This document shows, one piece after another, positions 1 through 12,286 of a stretch of 64,000 bases of DNA; the first letter of the stretch is position 1; each line of letters starts with the position of its first letter. The position numbers and the translations under genes are program-made. Under the pieces are notes generated by a model, which was given only the letters and a program-made list of their open reading frames with translations, made no database searches and was not told the origin of the DNA. The stretch comes from Cannabis sativa. Lineage: Eukaryota; Streptophyta; Magnoliopsida; Rosales; Cannabaceae. Location of the stretch: NCBI RefSeq assembly GCF_029168945.1, contig NC_083605.1, positions 34,981,280-35,045,279 on the forward strand, given 5' to 3'.

Positions 1-990
1 CTCAAATTTAACTTTCTATAAATATATATTGCATTTCAAAAATGCTTTAAAATAAAATAAAATAAATCCTGGAAAATTACTGTAATTTTATGTTGGCCCA
101 AAATTAATAAAAATTAATTTTCAACAAAAAATATAATTTTCCCATTTAATTAAATATCTAAGAAAAAATTTCAAATATTTAAGTATCATGATTAAAAATC
201 AACTTAAATATTAATTTTCTATTTAATTAAATACACTAGAAAAATACTTCAAGTAAAACAGATAATATCTATCTAGACTTTCATAGACTAATTAATCAAA
301 TTTCTAATTATAATATATTTTAGTTCATTTATTTTAATTAATCATTAAATGAAAAAATCAATGATTTAAGTTGGTCCAAAATTAAATAAATAATTTTCAA
401 CTTTAATCTATTTTTTAAATGAAATTCGAAATTTCTACATTAAAGAAATGCAATTTCGAAATTTTCGGGAAATGATTAATAAAATAAAATAAAATATATT
501 TTGAAAATTATTCAAATTTAAGTTATTCTGAAATAAGATTCAAAACTTAAAATAATTTCAACTTTAATTAAATAACATGAAAATAACAATATTTAAGTAT
601 CACGATGAAAATCAACTTAAATATTAAAATTTTCAATTTAATTAAATGTATTAAATTCAAGAAATAAATAATTAAGTAAAGAGGAAACTTAATTATTAAT
701 TCTAGTTTAATACTAGGAAAATATACTAAACTTAGATTGTACCAAAATTAATTAGGAAACAATTAATTTCACAATCTATGATATTTTCCTATTTAATATT
801 AGAAATAATAACTAGTACTAGAAATAACTATCTAGAATATATCATTGACTAAGTGTTTTTCTAAAATTAACTTTAAAATATTACATGAAAAATAAATTTC
901 ATATATTTTAAAAGTTAATTATGTTGCTAATTCAATTTTAATTAGGTTAGACTAATATAATTAACCTAATACAATTATTTAAATAAGACA

Positions 991-1104
991 AATGGGCCTT
1001 CACAATTGGGGTAGTTCATGTGAGGGGGAGCTGGGTTCAGTATGTCGTACCCACTTCTATGGCCCCCAACTCTCACACAAGGCCCAAAAGAGAGGAATTT
1101 AACC
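991..1104 (-). other. Conserved GC-richer block in the C1 leader
   Basis: This 114-bp block stands out from the surrounding AT-rich leader. It recurs nearly unchanged at 29127-29242 (C2) and, inverted, at 42619-42732 (C3), while flanking leader sequence drifts more between C1 and C3. It contains no open frame. Its role is unknown. Confidence 0.7.
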
Positions 1105-2177
1105 TTAAAATAAACAATTGTTATTCATTGAATAAGCCCAAATCTAATTGGACCTAAATAAATTTCCTTATGTCAAAATTTATTTTAGCAACCTAGTCTA
1201 TTTACTTAGTAAAAACTTAAATGGGCTTCCTATATGCATCTAAGCCCAAAAGCAAACATATTGGCTCACACAGGTCAAATGATTTGGATGGGCCCTATCA
1301 TGTTACTAGGTTTACACAGATGAAAGAAGTACAAAATTTACCTGTTACAAATTATTTATAAGATCTATCGTCAATTGGACTATGATTAAAATCAGATCAT
1401 TGGATCATGATCTGTCAACAAGTTAATCATAGCAATTTAGATAAGATAAATAATAGGTTTGTTAAAAAGTTTTGAATAAACAATATAAATAAACAAACAT
1501 TGTCCATGTAACAGATGTGAATCAAGATATTAATATAATTAAATTATTATTCTTAAACTAACCAAATAAAGGAAACTAATTTTAAAATATCTAAGTTTAT
1601 TTGAATCAAATTAAATATCTAATAAGATCAATGATTTGAAAGGAAAGAATCTTCAATATCACTTTCAGATCTTATAATTTAATAAACCAATTTTAAAATA
1701 GATTTGGTTAGATAATTATTATTTTAGGAATAAAATAATAAATAAATAATAATTACCATAATTATATGTCAAAATATCTCAAATTAAGCAATATTCAAAT
1801 CTCTACAAAAATATCTATGTTATTTAAATATTTAAGATATGATTTATAAATTTCTAATAAGGAAAAAATGATATATATATAGAAAAAATATCATTTTTAA
1901 ACTTATAATTTATAAATAATTAAATATTTAACAAAATAACAAATTTTTGAATTTGAAAACATTATGGTAAGTATATCTATAAAAATATCTATGTTAATTT
2001 CAAATTTATTAATTATTTAATTTGTCATATAAGATAATTTTAATATAATATTTTAAATAAAAAGACAAAGTTATCTTTTAATTTAAAATATCTTAAATAT
2101 CAAAATATATAATCTTATAATTAAATAATTAATAAATATTAAAGAACTTAACAAATTTTTAAATCTGACCATAATAG

Positions 2178-2299
2178 GAAATATTTAAAAATTGGAAACA
2201 ATCCAAAATAGAAATATTTAAAATTGGAAAAATTCCAAATTAAAAATATTTAAAATTGGAAACATTTCAATTTAGAAATATTTAAAATTGGAAAAATAA
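2178..2299. repeat. AT-rich tandem repeat in the C1 leader (about 37-bp unit)
   Basis: A unit built around ATATTTAAAATTGGAAA is repeated about three and a half times. The corresponding part of the C2 leader lacks this expansion, so it looks specific to C1. Confidence 0.75.
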
Positions 2300-2660
2300 A
2301 TTTTGGGAAACAATCCCATGAAAAAATTGGATTTTTGGGGAAAAAACCTCAAAAATTCGCAATTTGTGGGGAACTGCCAGGATAGGCTGCATGCAGCAAC
2401 CATGATTTCCAATCTTCCAAAATTCATATCTTTCTCAATTTTTATCGGAATCGAGTTCCGTAAAAACAAAAATTGCTCAATTTTTCACAAGGGATCCAAA
2501 TAAAATATTTTCAAAAATTGAAAAAATATATTTCATGGAAAAATTTCGTACAACATTAACATTCATCACATAAGCACATAAACCAACATGAAACCATCCA
2601 AATCAACACAAAAACATATCAATCATCGTTTTAATTCATATTACATGAAAGTAAATCATT

Positions 2661-2678
2661 ACCATGGCTCTGATACCA
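2661..2678 (-). other. Primer binding site (initiator tRNA-Met) of C1
   Basis: The minus strand reads TGGTATCAGAGCCATGGT, two bases after the LTR end. This is the standard complement of the 3' end of plant initiator tRNA-Met and fixes the orientation of C1. Confidence 0.93.
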
Positions 2679-2680
2679 GT

Positions 2681-4592
2681 TGTTGGAAATTATTTTACCA
2701 GGATCTAGATTTACTAACAAGTATGTTAGATTAACAACCTAATATGAATTCTAAAACAATGAAAATAAACACATATAAAGTTAGAAAACCTTACAGTGGG
2801 TGCAGCGGAATAATATGACTCCTTCCGTTCAAATCTCTAGCCCTTGATTCCTTTCTGTAGCAGAGCATCACCAAGATTTGAACCTGGATCTTCTTTTCTC
2901 CTTCTTTGATGCAGAAATTCCATAGTCTTACATACTATGATTGAGATACCACTTGATGTGTGTGGGCACTACTCATCTCACAAGGATTTCGAAATTTTTC
3001 TCTCTTTTTCTCTCTTAATTTCGTGGCTTATGGCTTACCAGAGAAGAGACACAAATGTTGCTTTATATAGGGAAAATGGAGAGCACAACTTTCCAAATAA
3101 ACAGTTTCCTCTTTTACTGTGTAATTGATTAACTGCCTTATTTAGTGTGATCCACCACTTTTCTATTTTTGCTAGGCTTTGATTAGCAATTACATGGCAA
3201 TTAAAATTGAAAATAATAATTGGGAAACAAGCAAACCATGTGGCCGGCCATAGGGTGATATGGGCCTCACTTGGATTTTGCAGTTTCCTCAATTTTATTT
3301 CTATTTTTCCAAAAAAGCCATTTTTCCAATTCTAATCATTTAAATGCCAAAACTAATTATTTAATAACTAAAATAGATTATTAAATAATATTGTCATTTA
3401 AAATAATTATTAATTAGACATGCAAAGTCTCTCAATTAATAATTAAACCTAGAAACCCTTTTCTTTACAATTTCATCCTTAAACTGTGAGAATTCATAAA
3501 GTAGACATAGTCTAACTTTTAGAATTATAATTGATTAATTAAAATCAATTAACTGAGTCTTACAAGCAGTATGGTCTCAACTAGTATGGGGACCATGGGT
3601 CTATATAACCGAGCTTCCAATAAGTCGAACTGAATTTACCAAGTAAATTCCCTAACTTATTAATTCCTCATTGAATCCACACTTAGAACTTGGAATTGCA
3701 CTCTCAGTCATATAGAACGCTCTATATGTTCTAGGATATAGACACGTCATTAGTTATCCATTGTTATAACCCTAATGTGATCAATGATCCTCTATATAGA
3801 TGATTTACATTGTAAAGGGATTAAATTACCGTAACACCCTACAATGTATTTTATCCTTAAAACACTTAACCCTGTATAAATGATATTTCACCTAAGTGAA
3901 ATGAGATGTCCACCATTTATCTTCGTTTGGTTAAGCTCGAAGGAAATCATCCTTTACTTCTGTTTGCCAAATAGAAGCTATAGATTCCATATTTATGTTA
4001 GCGCTCCCACTCAATTGCACTACCGTGTTCCCAAAATGTATGTATTGCCCTAACCCAAAAGTAGGCTTAACTTAACAAATCAAAGAACACGTATAACACT
4101 CTTGAGATTGAGCCTAACCATATCAGGATTGAGATCATTTGATCTAGGATCAACAGGTGATATTGAATTGAATATATATTACGGTAAATTTTAACATATC
4201 TAATCAAAGTTTAATATCGGTCCCTTCCGATGTATACTCCATACATTCGATACTGGTAAACTTTGCCAATGTCTTGGAAAGGACATAACACTTTTCCAAG
4301 GTGTAAGAATACCTATCGTTGATTATACCATGTCAGTCTAAATCCAGTGTTTTGACAAATCAGGGAATAAACTTTTGAACATATGATTAAGATTATATTC
4401 CACTGTGCTGACAACACTATAATCTTTAACCAACTCATATGTTCTGGACTTAAAAAGAATTCATACATTATATACATATAATCATGAAATAAATCATGTG
4501 AACCATGCAACATAAAATGTTATTTATGATCTTTATTAATAAGTAAATCTGATTATATGAAATGAGTTTTATTTAGGGCATAAAACCCAACA
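2681..4592 (-). repeat. 5' LTR of Copia element C1
   Basis: The LTR is 1,912 bp. On the plus strand it starts TGTTGG and ends CCAACA, the same inverted termini as the LTRs at 22816, 31060, 39348 and 47623, and it aligns with them along its whole length. The primer binding site abuts the left end and Gypsy coding sequence abuts the right end, so this is the 5' LTR of a minus-strand element. Confidence 0.93.
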
Positions 4593-6131
4593 AATCCATT
4601 CCTAGAATAATATCAAAATCTACTAAGCTCATTTCTATTAAGTCAGCACTTAACTCTCTACCGTCAATTCTGATCGGCATAGACCTAATCCACCTTTTGG
4701 AGATGACTAACTCTCCGCCAGGTAATAGGGTTCCAAACCTTAATTCATATCTATCATACGGTCTATCCAATTTACTAAAGATTCTAGCTACCACATAAGA
4801 ATGTGTGGCCCCAGAATCAAACAACACGGAGTAAAAAGAGTTTTTAACTGAGAGCTGACATGTCACCACTGAAGGGCTGGCTTCTGCATCAGCCTGAGTA
4901 ATGGCGAACACCCTAGCTGGAGTGGGTCTTGCCGGAGCCTTTGGCGCTTCTGATTTGAGTTGAGGGCAATCCCTCTTTTAGTGTCTGGGCATGCCACACT
5001 GAAGCACCCCTGACCTCTGCACTCACCCAGATGGTGCCTTTTACAAATGGGGCACTCTGGGTAGGAATAACGAGTCTCAGCACTACCCTGACGACCGCCT
5101 CGACTCTGATTCCCCTGGAACCTCTTGTTCTGTCTCGAGCCACCGGATGCAGTGGATGTTTTCCTTTTCTGGTCCATGGCCGAACCACTACCTCCCCTTC
5201 TAAAGCCTGATGCAGGAGGGGTAGGAGCCCCGCCACTCACCGGAGTCCTAGCTGACTCAGTCATACACCCAACTGTGCCCTCAGCTCGCAGTGCTTTTTC
5301 CACCATCTCAGCGTAGGTGGTCTTGTCGTCTGTAGTGATCATCAGGTCATGTTTAATCTTCACATTAAGTCCATCCAAATACTTTTCCTTTTTACTGAAA
5401 TCAGTTGGCACGATTCCCGAGGCCAACCTCGCTAACCGATCAAACTGCATTGTATATTCCGTAACGCTCATATTATCTTTCTGGGTCAGGTGAGTGAACT
5501 CTTTTCTCTTGGAACTTCTAACGGCCTCATTGTAGTATTTCGCATTGAAGAGCTCCTGGAACTTTTCCCAGGTCATAGTTGTGACATCGTGTATCATAGA
5601 CACCATGTCCCACCAGACCAGAGTATCCTCTTGAAACTGAAATGCGGCACATACCAGTCTGTCCTTCCCGGTGACACCCATAAAATTCAATATCCTCGTA
5701 ATTACTATTAGCCACTGCTCGGCTTTCATGACGTCCGGACCTCCCAAAAAAACTGGAGGTGCCTGCTTGCGGAACCTTTCATACAGGGGTTCCATTCTAT
5801 TCACTGCTACTACTGGTTCGTCCTGGACAGCAGGGGTAGGTGCCACTGGAATTTCTGGAACAGGCACTGTAGGAGCACCCTGCTGTCTCAATCTCTGAAT
5901 CTCATTATCTTGTTCCTCTATTCTGGCTTGCATTTCTGCAAACCTATTTTCCCAGTTCTGGGCTTCTTGAGTGGCTTGGGCAGCCTGTGGCGGGTTAACA
6001 TCACCCTAACCACAAGCCCTGCCCCTGGGACCTCTACCTCGGCCCCGAGCGTTTGGGGGAAACTGAGCTCCCTGACCTTGATTTGACCCGACCGAGTTGC
6101 CCTGACTCCTGGTATTCCGCCTGGCGTCCAT
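4593..6131 (-). pseudogene. gag and protease start of Gypsy G1 (broken)
   Basis: Gag is the structural protein that packages the element RNA; the protease cleaves the polyprotein. The frame opens with an ATG at 6131 (MDARRNTRSQG) and meets a TAG stop near 6007. The main gag domain then runs uninterrupted to a C-terminal CCHC zinc knuckle near 5000. A one-base deletion in the knuckle (about 5000) and a TAA at 4978-4980 separate it from protease, which continues in the next frame with the catalytic triad DSGATHSY and the FDIILGMD motif. The sequence is cut at 4593, immediately after that motif, by the C1 insertion. A coiled-coil-like stretch rich in Gln, Glu and Arg lies near the N-terminus. 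Domain order and motifs match gag-protease of plant Gypsy elements, and the copy is not functional. Confidence 0.88.
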
Positions 6132-6750
6132 CTAATCTTAACAGCCTGCGAAACCAAGAGTTGGCACATCAGGTCATGATCAACGAGAGCTTACTAATGC
6201 CGCTTAATTTGAAAATTAAAAACATGCGCCTATTCTACTATCAGGCTTGTAACGCTCTAATGCTAAGGCACGCTACAGTGCTTTTTCAATAATTGTGCAA
6301 TCTTTGCTAATCAAAGAAATTTCTCGAAAAACGTGTCAAATTAAAACTTTTGCATTAAATACTAAACTTTGTAATTTAATAAAAAGTTTACAAGTGCCGG
6401 GATCCCGATTTTTAAAACTTTACAAACTTTACTTTTCAAGCATACATTTCAAAATATACAGATTTACAGGTCGCACATCGACTTTCAAAATACAACTCCC
6501 AGATGTCCCGAGACCGAACACTCCAGGTCGCGCTGCTTTGACATGTACAATCTCACCCGAGCTCAGGTCCACTCCTGTTCAGCCTTCGCCTTTCCTTTAC
6601 CTACACATGAAAGTAGAAACTGTGAGTCGACAGACTCAGTAAGAAATGCATATAACATATCACATAAATTCCGACCTGTAAATAGGCGCCCATACACCTA
6701 TCTACAGGGCTTAACAGATGAGCAAGAACGTTCTAACTGCTTGTGCTACT

Positions 6751-7019
6751 GACCATGATATCACTCCTACTAGCACTATAATCGTGCTGTAGGACCGGCA
6801 CTATGTTTGTGCCGCTATGATAGTATCAATAGCATCTAAAAGTATGATTGGCCATGATATCACTCTTAACCAGTACGATGCCTGTACTGCTGAACCGACA
6901 CAATGGTTGTGTCGCTATGATAGTACCAAAACATACTTTCCAGGGTGAATAACACTCTTAACCAGTACGATGCCTGTACTGCTGAATCGACACAATGGTT
7001 GTGTCGCTATGATATCACC
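6751..7019. repeat. Tandem hairpin repeats in S1
   Basis: About three imperfect copies of a unit of roughly 90-110 bp, each holding two short inverted repeats (CAGTACGATGCCTGTACTG and CGACACAATGGTTGTGTCG in the best copies). The block sits about 500-770 bp from the 3' end of the LTR. Other Gypsy LTRs in the window carry different tandem repeats at a comparable place. Confidence 0.8.
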
Positions 7020-7361
7020 CAAATACATACAAAGATACACACAGCATGCATATATATATCATACATATACATACACCCAGATATTTATATCACACGTTAT
7101 ATTCAGTTCTTACCTGTTTTCCGAATTCAAATGTGCTGGCCGACCTGAACGGAAATCTCGTGCTAGATGGATGCCCTAATCACATTTAGAAACCGGGTAA
7201 GTTACATGATTCAAAACCCTAATCCCGGGAAATCCAAAACCAAAACCCTAGGTTCTGCTATGCTCTTAATGGGTTATTCTAACTCTGGAAATGGGGAAAC
7301 ACCCATCCGAGGCATCGAAATGGCAAAAATTGAGAAAATGAAAGGCCCGGGGAACCCTGCC

Positions 7362-7412
7362 AAAACCGGCTAGCCGGTTTTTGTGGCCCTGCAAACCGGC
7401 TAGCCGGTTTGC
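7362..7412. repeat. Pair of perfect palindromes in S1
   Basis: Two perfect palindromes with the same core, ACCGGCTAGCCGGT, lie at 7362-7381 (20 bp) and 7391-7412 (22 bp), nine bases apart. They are much richer in G and C than the rest of the LTR. Confidence 0.9.
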
Positions 7413-8560
7413 ACCAGTTTCCCCAAAGCATTTCATTCAATGCTCAATCTTCCACCAAATGCCATGAAACCTTCCAGAGTACCTAATTAGGGCATAAACA
7501 ATATATTCCAGCCAGCAATTCACAGAACAAACCATTATAATTCAATTTGCCATTAAAGCTTAAAGCTTTGAACTCTAAACCTAGAATTGCACAAAACTTA
7601 AATCAACCATTAAAACCAGCATCTAGGACTTAAAATCAACTTATCAAGACCCTAAAATTCGAACCCTAGGCAATTCAAATCTTAACAGCCCCTAGTTTAC
7701 AATTCCACATATTCAACCTAAACTCAAAACTTGAAAACTAAAGAAGAGTTTCATTAGAGCTTACCTTAGGTTGATTCCCCTTTAATCTATGGCTGAAATC
7801 ACAAGAAAAAATGGTAACTTGGCTGGGTTTCCTTCTGGTTTGAGAGGGGCCGAACACCAAGAAAGAGAAGAGAAATGATATCTTTCTTCAATTTCAATTT
7901 CTTTTCTTAATTTACTTTCTTTCAAAGAGTATTTCCCTTTTACATTAATTAGGCTGAAATTATATAGGTGTCACCACCCAAGGCTGCCACCTAACACTCA
8001 TTAAATCAATTTACTAAATGTCCAAAATGCCCTTAACCCAAAAACTAAGGCTTTTCTAAAGCTAGGGGTAAAATGGTCAAATTCCATAACCCCGCTCAAT
8101 CCCGATATTTTACTCTCTCTAAAATATTTCCCACTAAGAAATAAGGTTCTAAACTTACCCATGTGATCAATCTAGCCATCCATCGCATTTTCCGTTGTCG
8201 CCGAATAAAAATTACAAAAATATTATATTCCACATATAAACTAAATAATACCCCTAGAGTCTAATAAAATCTCCGGAATTGAGAAATTATAACTCTAATA
8301 TTTATTTCTAAATATTGGGGTCCACAATTAAATAAATTCACAAATAATAATAAATTAATAAAAATTAATGCTAATTGCCTTTACTAATCCAAATTATTAG
8401 AGCGGTCATTACAAGGCTACTAACATGCTTCCTATCAAGCTTTTCTTATTTCATAATAATTAAATAAACTACTAAAGCAATAAAAGCTTACTGAACCGTA
8501 GAACGAGCTAACTGCTGATGATGATTGTACATGTGATGATCTTCGGAAGACAACCTGGCG

Positions 8561-8572
8561 GCTCTGATACCA
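8561..8572 (-). other. Primer binding site (initiator tRNA-Met) of G1
   Basis: The minus strand reads TGGTATCAGAGC three bases downstream of the G1 5' LTR. It marks 8576-10765 as the 5' LTR of a minus-strand element. Confidence 0.9.
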
Positions 8573-8575
8573 AAT

Positions 8576-10765
8576 TGTAATACCATAACTAGCATAGGCG
8601 TGTTTATGTGATTTTTAAACGTACTGTGCAGCTCGTTGCTAATCAACGAGGTTTATGGAAATCGTGATTAATTAAAATTTTGCTTTTTAATTAAAATTTA
8701 TATAATACATACAAAATATTCGGGATCCCGATTACAAAATACTTTACAAAAGTTACTAATTCTTTACAAAATATATCTGTCGCCTAGCGACTAATAACAA
8801 AAGCATTGCTGTCCCGAGGATCGTACGCTCCAGGCCTAACTGCCCCGACATGTACAATCTTCATCGGGTCATCCTCACGGTTCTTTGGCTTTGGCCTTGC
8901 CCTTACCTACACATAAACATAGCACTGTGAGTCGACAGACTACGTAAGAAAAGCATAAATCATAAAACATACATAAATCCCAGGATATGATCAGACGCCC
9001 ATACCCCTGAGCACATCCCTAATCCCTGTGTCCCACACGGTACTGAGTCTCGAACGTTCGTACGACGGTACTTTTGACAGAGTAACAGCCTATACTCGAT
9101 ACACAGGTCATACTCCAGCTGCTAGTCCTACTCTAGCCTTACCGATGTGTTACTGTATCAGCCTATACTCGGTAAAGTGGTCATACTCCAGCTGCTAGTC
9201 ATACTCTAGCCCTACCGATGTGATACTGTCGGATGGTACGAAGCCAACATACATATCTAATGTAATCTAACAGGCTTCCTAACATGCACGCTAAACATGT
9301 AAATACATATGCATACTGTTATACTAATCTTACCTCGATTCTGAATTCAAGTGTGCCGGTCAACCTGAGTGGAACAAACTGCACGGCGATTTACAGGCTC
9401 CTAAACCATAATAATCACAACACTGATAAGTTACACGCTAAATCACTTCCCTAGGACTTAAACTAGAAACTAAAAGTTTCCCTATCAATAAAAAGCATGG
9501 CAATACCCTAAACAACATAAAAATGGGAAGAACTAGGGTTCCCAATTTTTCCCCAACAGGCAGACCGATTCTACAACCGGAATTCGAGTTCTGGAAATTC
9601 CATGAAGCCCCAACGGGTAGACCGGTTGCTGATGGCTTCCCTGAACCGGAATTCCGGTTCAGTACGGAAAACAAACAAAATTTAATATCTCAATCAAATC
9701 AACCCCAATTCACACCAAAACTTCCAGACTTGTTATTTAGACCCTAAGGAACATTTCCAAAGCAACAAAGCTGAGTTTCATGCATAAATACACAAACTAC
9801 CATTAAAGCTCCAAGCTTTGAGTTCAAAACTCAAACTTAGTTAAATCTAATAAACATGCATCAAACCTGCTTTAATTCACCATAAACAACCATATTATAA
9901 GCCCAGAAAACAAACCCAAACATAATCAACAACCACAACAACTAATTTCATCATTTCACCATTAAAAATCAAGATTTAGCTCAAAACTTCATACTTGTTT
10001 AAAATCAACTAAACACCAACAAAAACTTGCTTGAATCCACATATTAAAACCTAATTAAGCTACAGAAAATACAATCAAAACCTAGCAACAACTACAGCCA
10101 TAATTTCTCAAGCATGCAATACTCAACTTTTCCTTAAAATCCAAGAAACACAAAAAGAAGTTACAAGGACCTTACCAACAACTTGAATTACACTTAGAAT
10201 GGCTGAAAATGCCTGATATGCTAAGGAAAACTCCCAGCCCTAGCAGCCCACACCAAGCCGAGAGAGAGAGAGAGCTTTGAATTTCTTAAATTTTTCCAAT
10301 TTTCTAACTTTTGAATAAATGATAAAATGTATAAACCTAATCTTTATTTTAGCCAAAAAGGTACTACATAAATCATATTCACAACAAATAATAAGTCCAC
10401 TAAAGGACAAAACATAATTGGGGCAAAATGACCATTTTCCCCCTCTACACTACAATAACATAAAAGGGTACTAAGGGGTATTTTGGGAAAACTCTAAATT
10501 CTCGACTAATCCCGACATTCTCAATATCTAAAATAAACTGCCCCAATATACTAACATGCTAAGTTGTGATTCTACTGAGCCAAACTCCGAGTTCCATGTT
10601 GTCGGGCACCGAAAATGCCAAATTATAAAATTTCACTATATGACATAAAATGCATTCAGAATTCAAATATAACAACATAAATAATTATTTAAATATCTAT
10701 AAATAATTTCATAATTAAATCTTAATTAACTGCTAATTTCCAAATTAAACTAAGCGGTCTTTACA
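8576..10765 (-). repeat. 5' LTR of Gypsy G1
   Basis: The LTR is 2,190 bp and runs on the plus strand from TGTAATACC to GGTCTTTACA. It is distantly alignable with S1 and S2 (similar termini and similar order of internal blocks) but is a separate family. It contains a tandem repeat at 9086-9230, a palindromic cassette near 9545-9662 and a short GA run near 10258-10274. Confidence 0.9.
9086..9230. repeat. 73-bp tandem repeat in the G1 LTR
   Basis: Two copies, starting at 9086 and 9159, share CAGCCTATACTCG, CATACTCCAGCTGCTAGTC and a segment ending in TACCGATGTG. It occupies the position that hairpin repeats hold in S1. Confidence 0.85.
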
Positions 10766-11562
10766 TATAACCTAATATATGCTAACTTAATGCACAAGAT
10801 TACAACACCTAATATAGAATATTACAAAATTACAAAATTAATGTACAGAATCTATCACACCCCGCAGTCAAAGCGAAGTGTTCTCATACATTGAGTCTGT
10901 TCATGACATCTTGAAATAACACAAAAGAAAGTCTTTTGGTGATTTTTTTTGCAATCTGATAGTGTGAGGGAACATGTAAGACACGTACTTGTCCACGAGC
11001 AACTTTTTCGTGCACAAAATGAATATTCATTTCGATGTGTTTAGTGCGTTGATGCTGAACTAGATTACCAGAAAGGTATATCGCACTAATAGTATCACAA
11101 TATATCAATTGTAGCCTTATGAATAGGAAAACATAGCTGCAGAAGAAGATTACATATCCAACATGACTCAAAAAAATCACATTGGCAATGCCTCGGTATT
11201 CAGCATCTGCACTGGAGTGAGATAATGTGGCTTGGAATTTGGATGACAAAGAGAGTAGGTTATCGCCAAGAAACACACAGTAACTAGAAGTGGATTGTCT
11301 GGTGTCCGTGCATCCACCCTAATCTGCATGTGTGTATGAAATCAAAGAAGATATTGAAGAAGGATAAAGATGCAATCCATGATGAAGTGCTCCTTGAATA
11401 TAACGTAGAATGTGCTTGAGAGCATGGATATGTTCATCCATCGGATTATGGATAAAGAGGTAGATCTGTTGCACTGCATAAGAAATGTCAGGTCTCATGA
11501 ATATGAGATATTGAATTGCTCCTGCAAGGCTACAGTAGTGAGAGGGATCCTCATATGGAGTG
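10766..11562 (-). mobile_element. Copia element fragment between G1 and G2
   Basis: On the minus strand this is the end of a Copia polyprotein followed by a G-rich polypurine tract near 10858-10870 and the first bases of a 3' LTR, which G1 cuts at 10766. The other side is cut by the G2 LTR at 11563. It is therefore older than both Gypsy insertions. Confidence 0.85.
10884..11561 (-). pseudogene. Copia RT C-terminus and RNase H (fragment)
   Basis: RNase H removes the RNA strand during reverse transcription. From 11561 the minus strand reads the segment joining RT to RNase H, with a MRPDISYAVQQ motif (the usual Copia RPD motif), then a conserved region ending in TDTRQSTSSYCVFLG. RNase H continues as a 130-codon open stretch (11276-10884) with SSADAEYRG, YCD and QHQRTKHIEMNIHFVHEKV, which closely match Ale/Retrofit-type plant Copia elements. 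The frame is open from 11276 to its stop at 10884, and an in-frame stop lies upstream near 11321. All of gag, protease, integrase and most of RT is missing, removed or displaced by the G2 insertion. The fragment cannot be functional. Confidence 0.88.
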
Positions 11563-12286
11563 TGTAACGTCCTACTTGATTAGGACTGCTACAGTGATTT
11601 TCTAATTATTGTGCACACCTTTGCTAACCAAATGATTTTTTTGAAACTTGTGCCAAATTTGAAACTTCTAATAAACTTTAAACTTTTAAAAATAAGCAAC
11701 AATACATAAAATCTAGGATCTCATCTTAAATAATTCATAACATTACTCAAAATACATCTTACAAAAGTGTCGCTCCGTGACACAAAATGAAGGCCCAAGT
11801 CGTCCTGAGGTCGAACACTTAGGTCTAACCATCTTGATATGTACAACTATCTTCAAACCCTGGACTCACTGATGCTTTGCTTTCATCTTTCCTTTACCTA
11901 CAATGTAAACAATATCTGTGAGTCAATAGACTCGGGTAAGAGAAGCATAAAACATATAAACATGCAATCGACTTGCATCTAGGCGCTCATACACCTATCT
12001 ATAAGGCTTCAGATGAATCAAGAATATTCTTAACAGAAGTACGACCTCTGTACCACATGCACTAAGTACTCATCCCATAATAGTGTTGGTAGAGCTGAAT
12101 CGCACCTCGAGTACCACTGAGTGTTGTACCACATGCACTATGTACTCATCTCGTACTAGCATTGGTAACACTGTGTCATATACCCATTTTAACATCATAT
12201 ATTGTACCAATACATTCTGTACTGCAACCGTACTAGTGTTGGTAGTATATAAATCACATAATATAGCATGCATATAACACATATAC

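Larger units (their letters stand above)
1..4592 (-). mobile_element. Copia-type LTR retrotransposon C1, 5' LTR plus leader (runs off the window)
   Basis: On the minus strand this reads 5' LTR (2681-4592), primer binding site, then a long AT-rich leader that continues past position 1. The family is identified by comparison with C2 (21984-32913) and C3 (39348-49516), which share the LTR ends TGTTGG/CCAACA, the same primer binding site and a co-linear leader. C1 is inserted in the protease coding region of Gypsy element G1: that reading frame breaks just after its Gly-Met-Asp motif at position 4593. The target duplication cannot be checked because the other end is outside the window. No coding sequence of this element is visible here; the short ORFs in the leader resemble nothing. 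Confidence 0.9.
6248..8413 (-). mobile_element. Solo LTR S1 (Gypsy) inserted in the G1 leader
   Basis: This 2,166-bp LTR starts TGTAACG and ends CATTACA on the plus strand. It is flanked by AGGCT on both sides (6243-6247 and 8414-8418), a perfect 5-bp target duplication. No internal sequence lies between LTR and duplication, so it is a solo LTR, the usual product of recombination between the two LTRs of one element. Removing it rejoins the leader of G1 to its primer binding site. It belongs to the same family as S2 (12287-14355), with which it aligns along most of its length. Confidence 0.92.
4593..10765 (-). mobile_element. Ty3/Gypsy chromovirus-like element G1 (partial, with nested solo LTR)
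   Basis: Reading the minus strand: 5' LTR 8576-10765, tRNA-Met primer binding site 8561-8572, leader 8419-8560 continuing at 6132-6247 on the far side of solo LTR S1, gag and the start of protease 6131-4593, then C1 cuts the element. Its gag and protease resemble those of G3 in the same window, so a Tekay/Del-type chromovirus is the likely clade. That assignment is inference, because RT, integrase and chromodomain lie beyond C1 and outside the window. Its right end lies against a Copia fragment at 10766. Confidence 0.88.

Noticed and set aside
6248..8413. S1 as the 5' LTR of the gag at 4863-6131
   Set aside because: S1 has its own AGGCT duplication on both sides and no primer binding site next to it; the tRNA-Met site and the true 5' LTR lie beyond it at 8561-10765.
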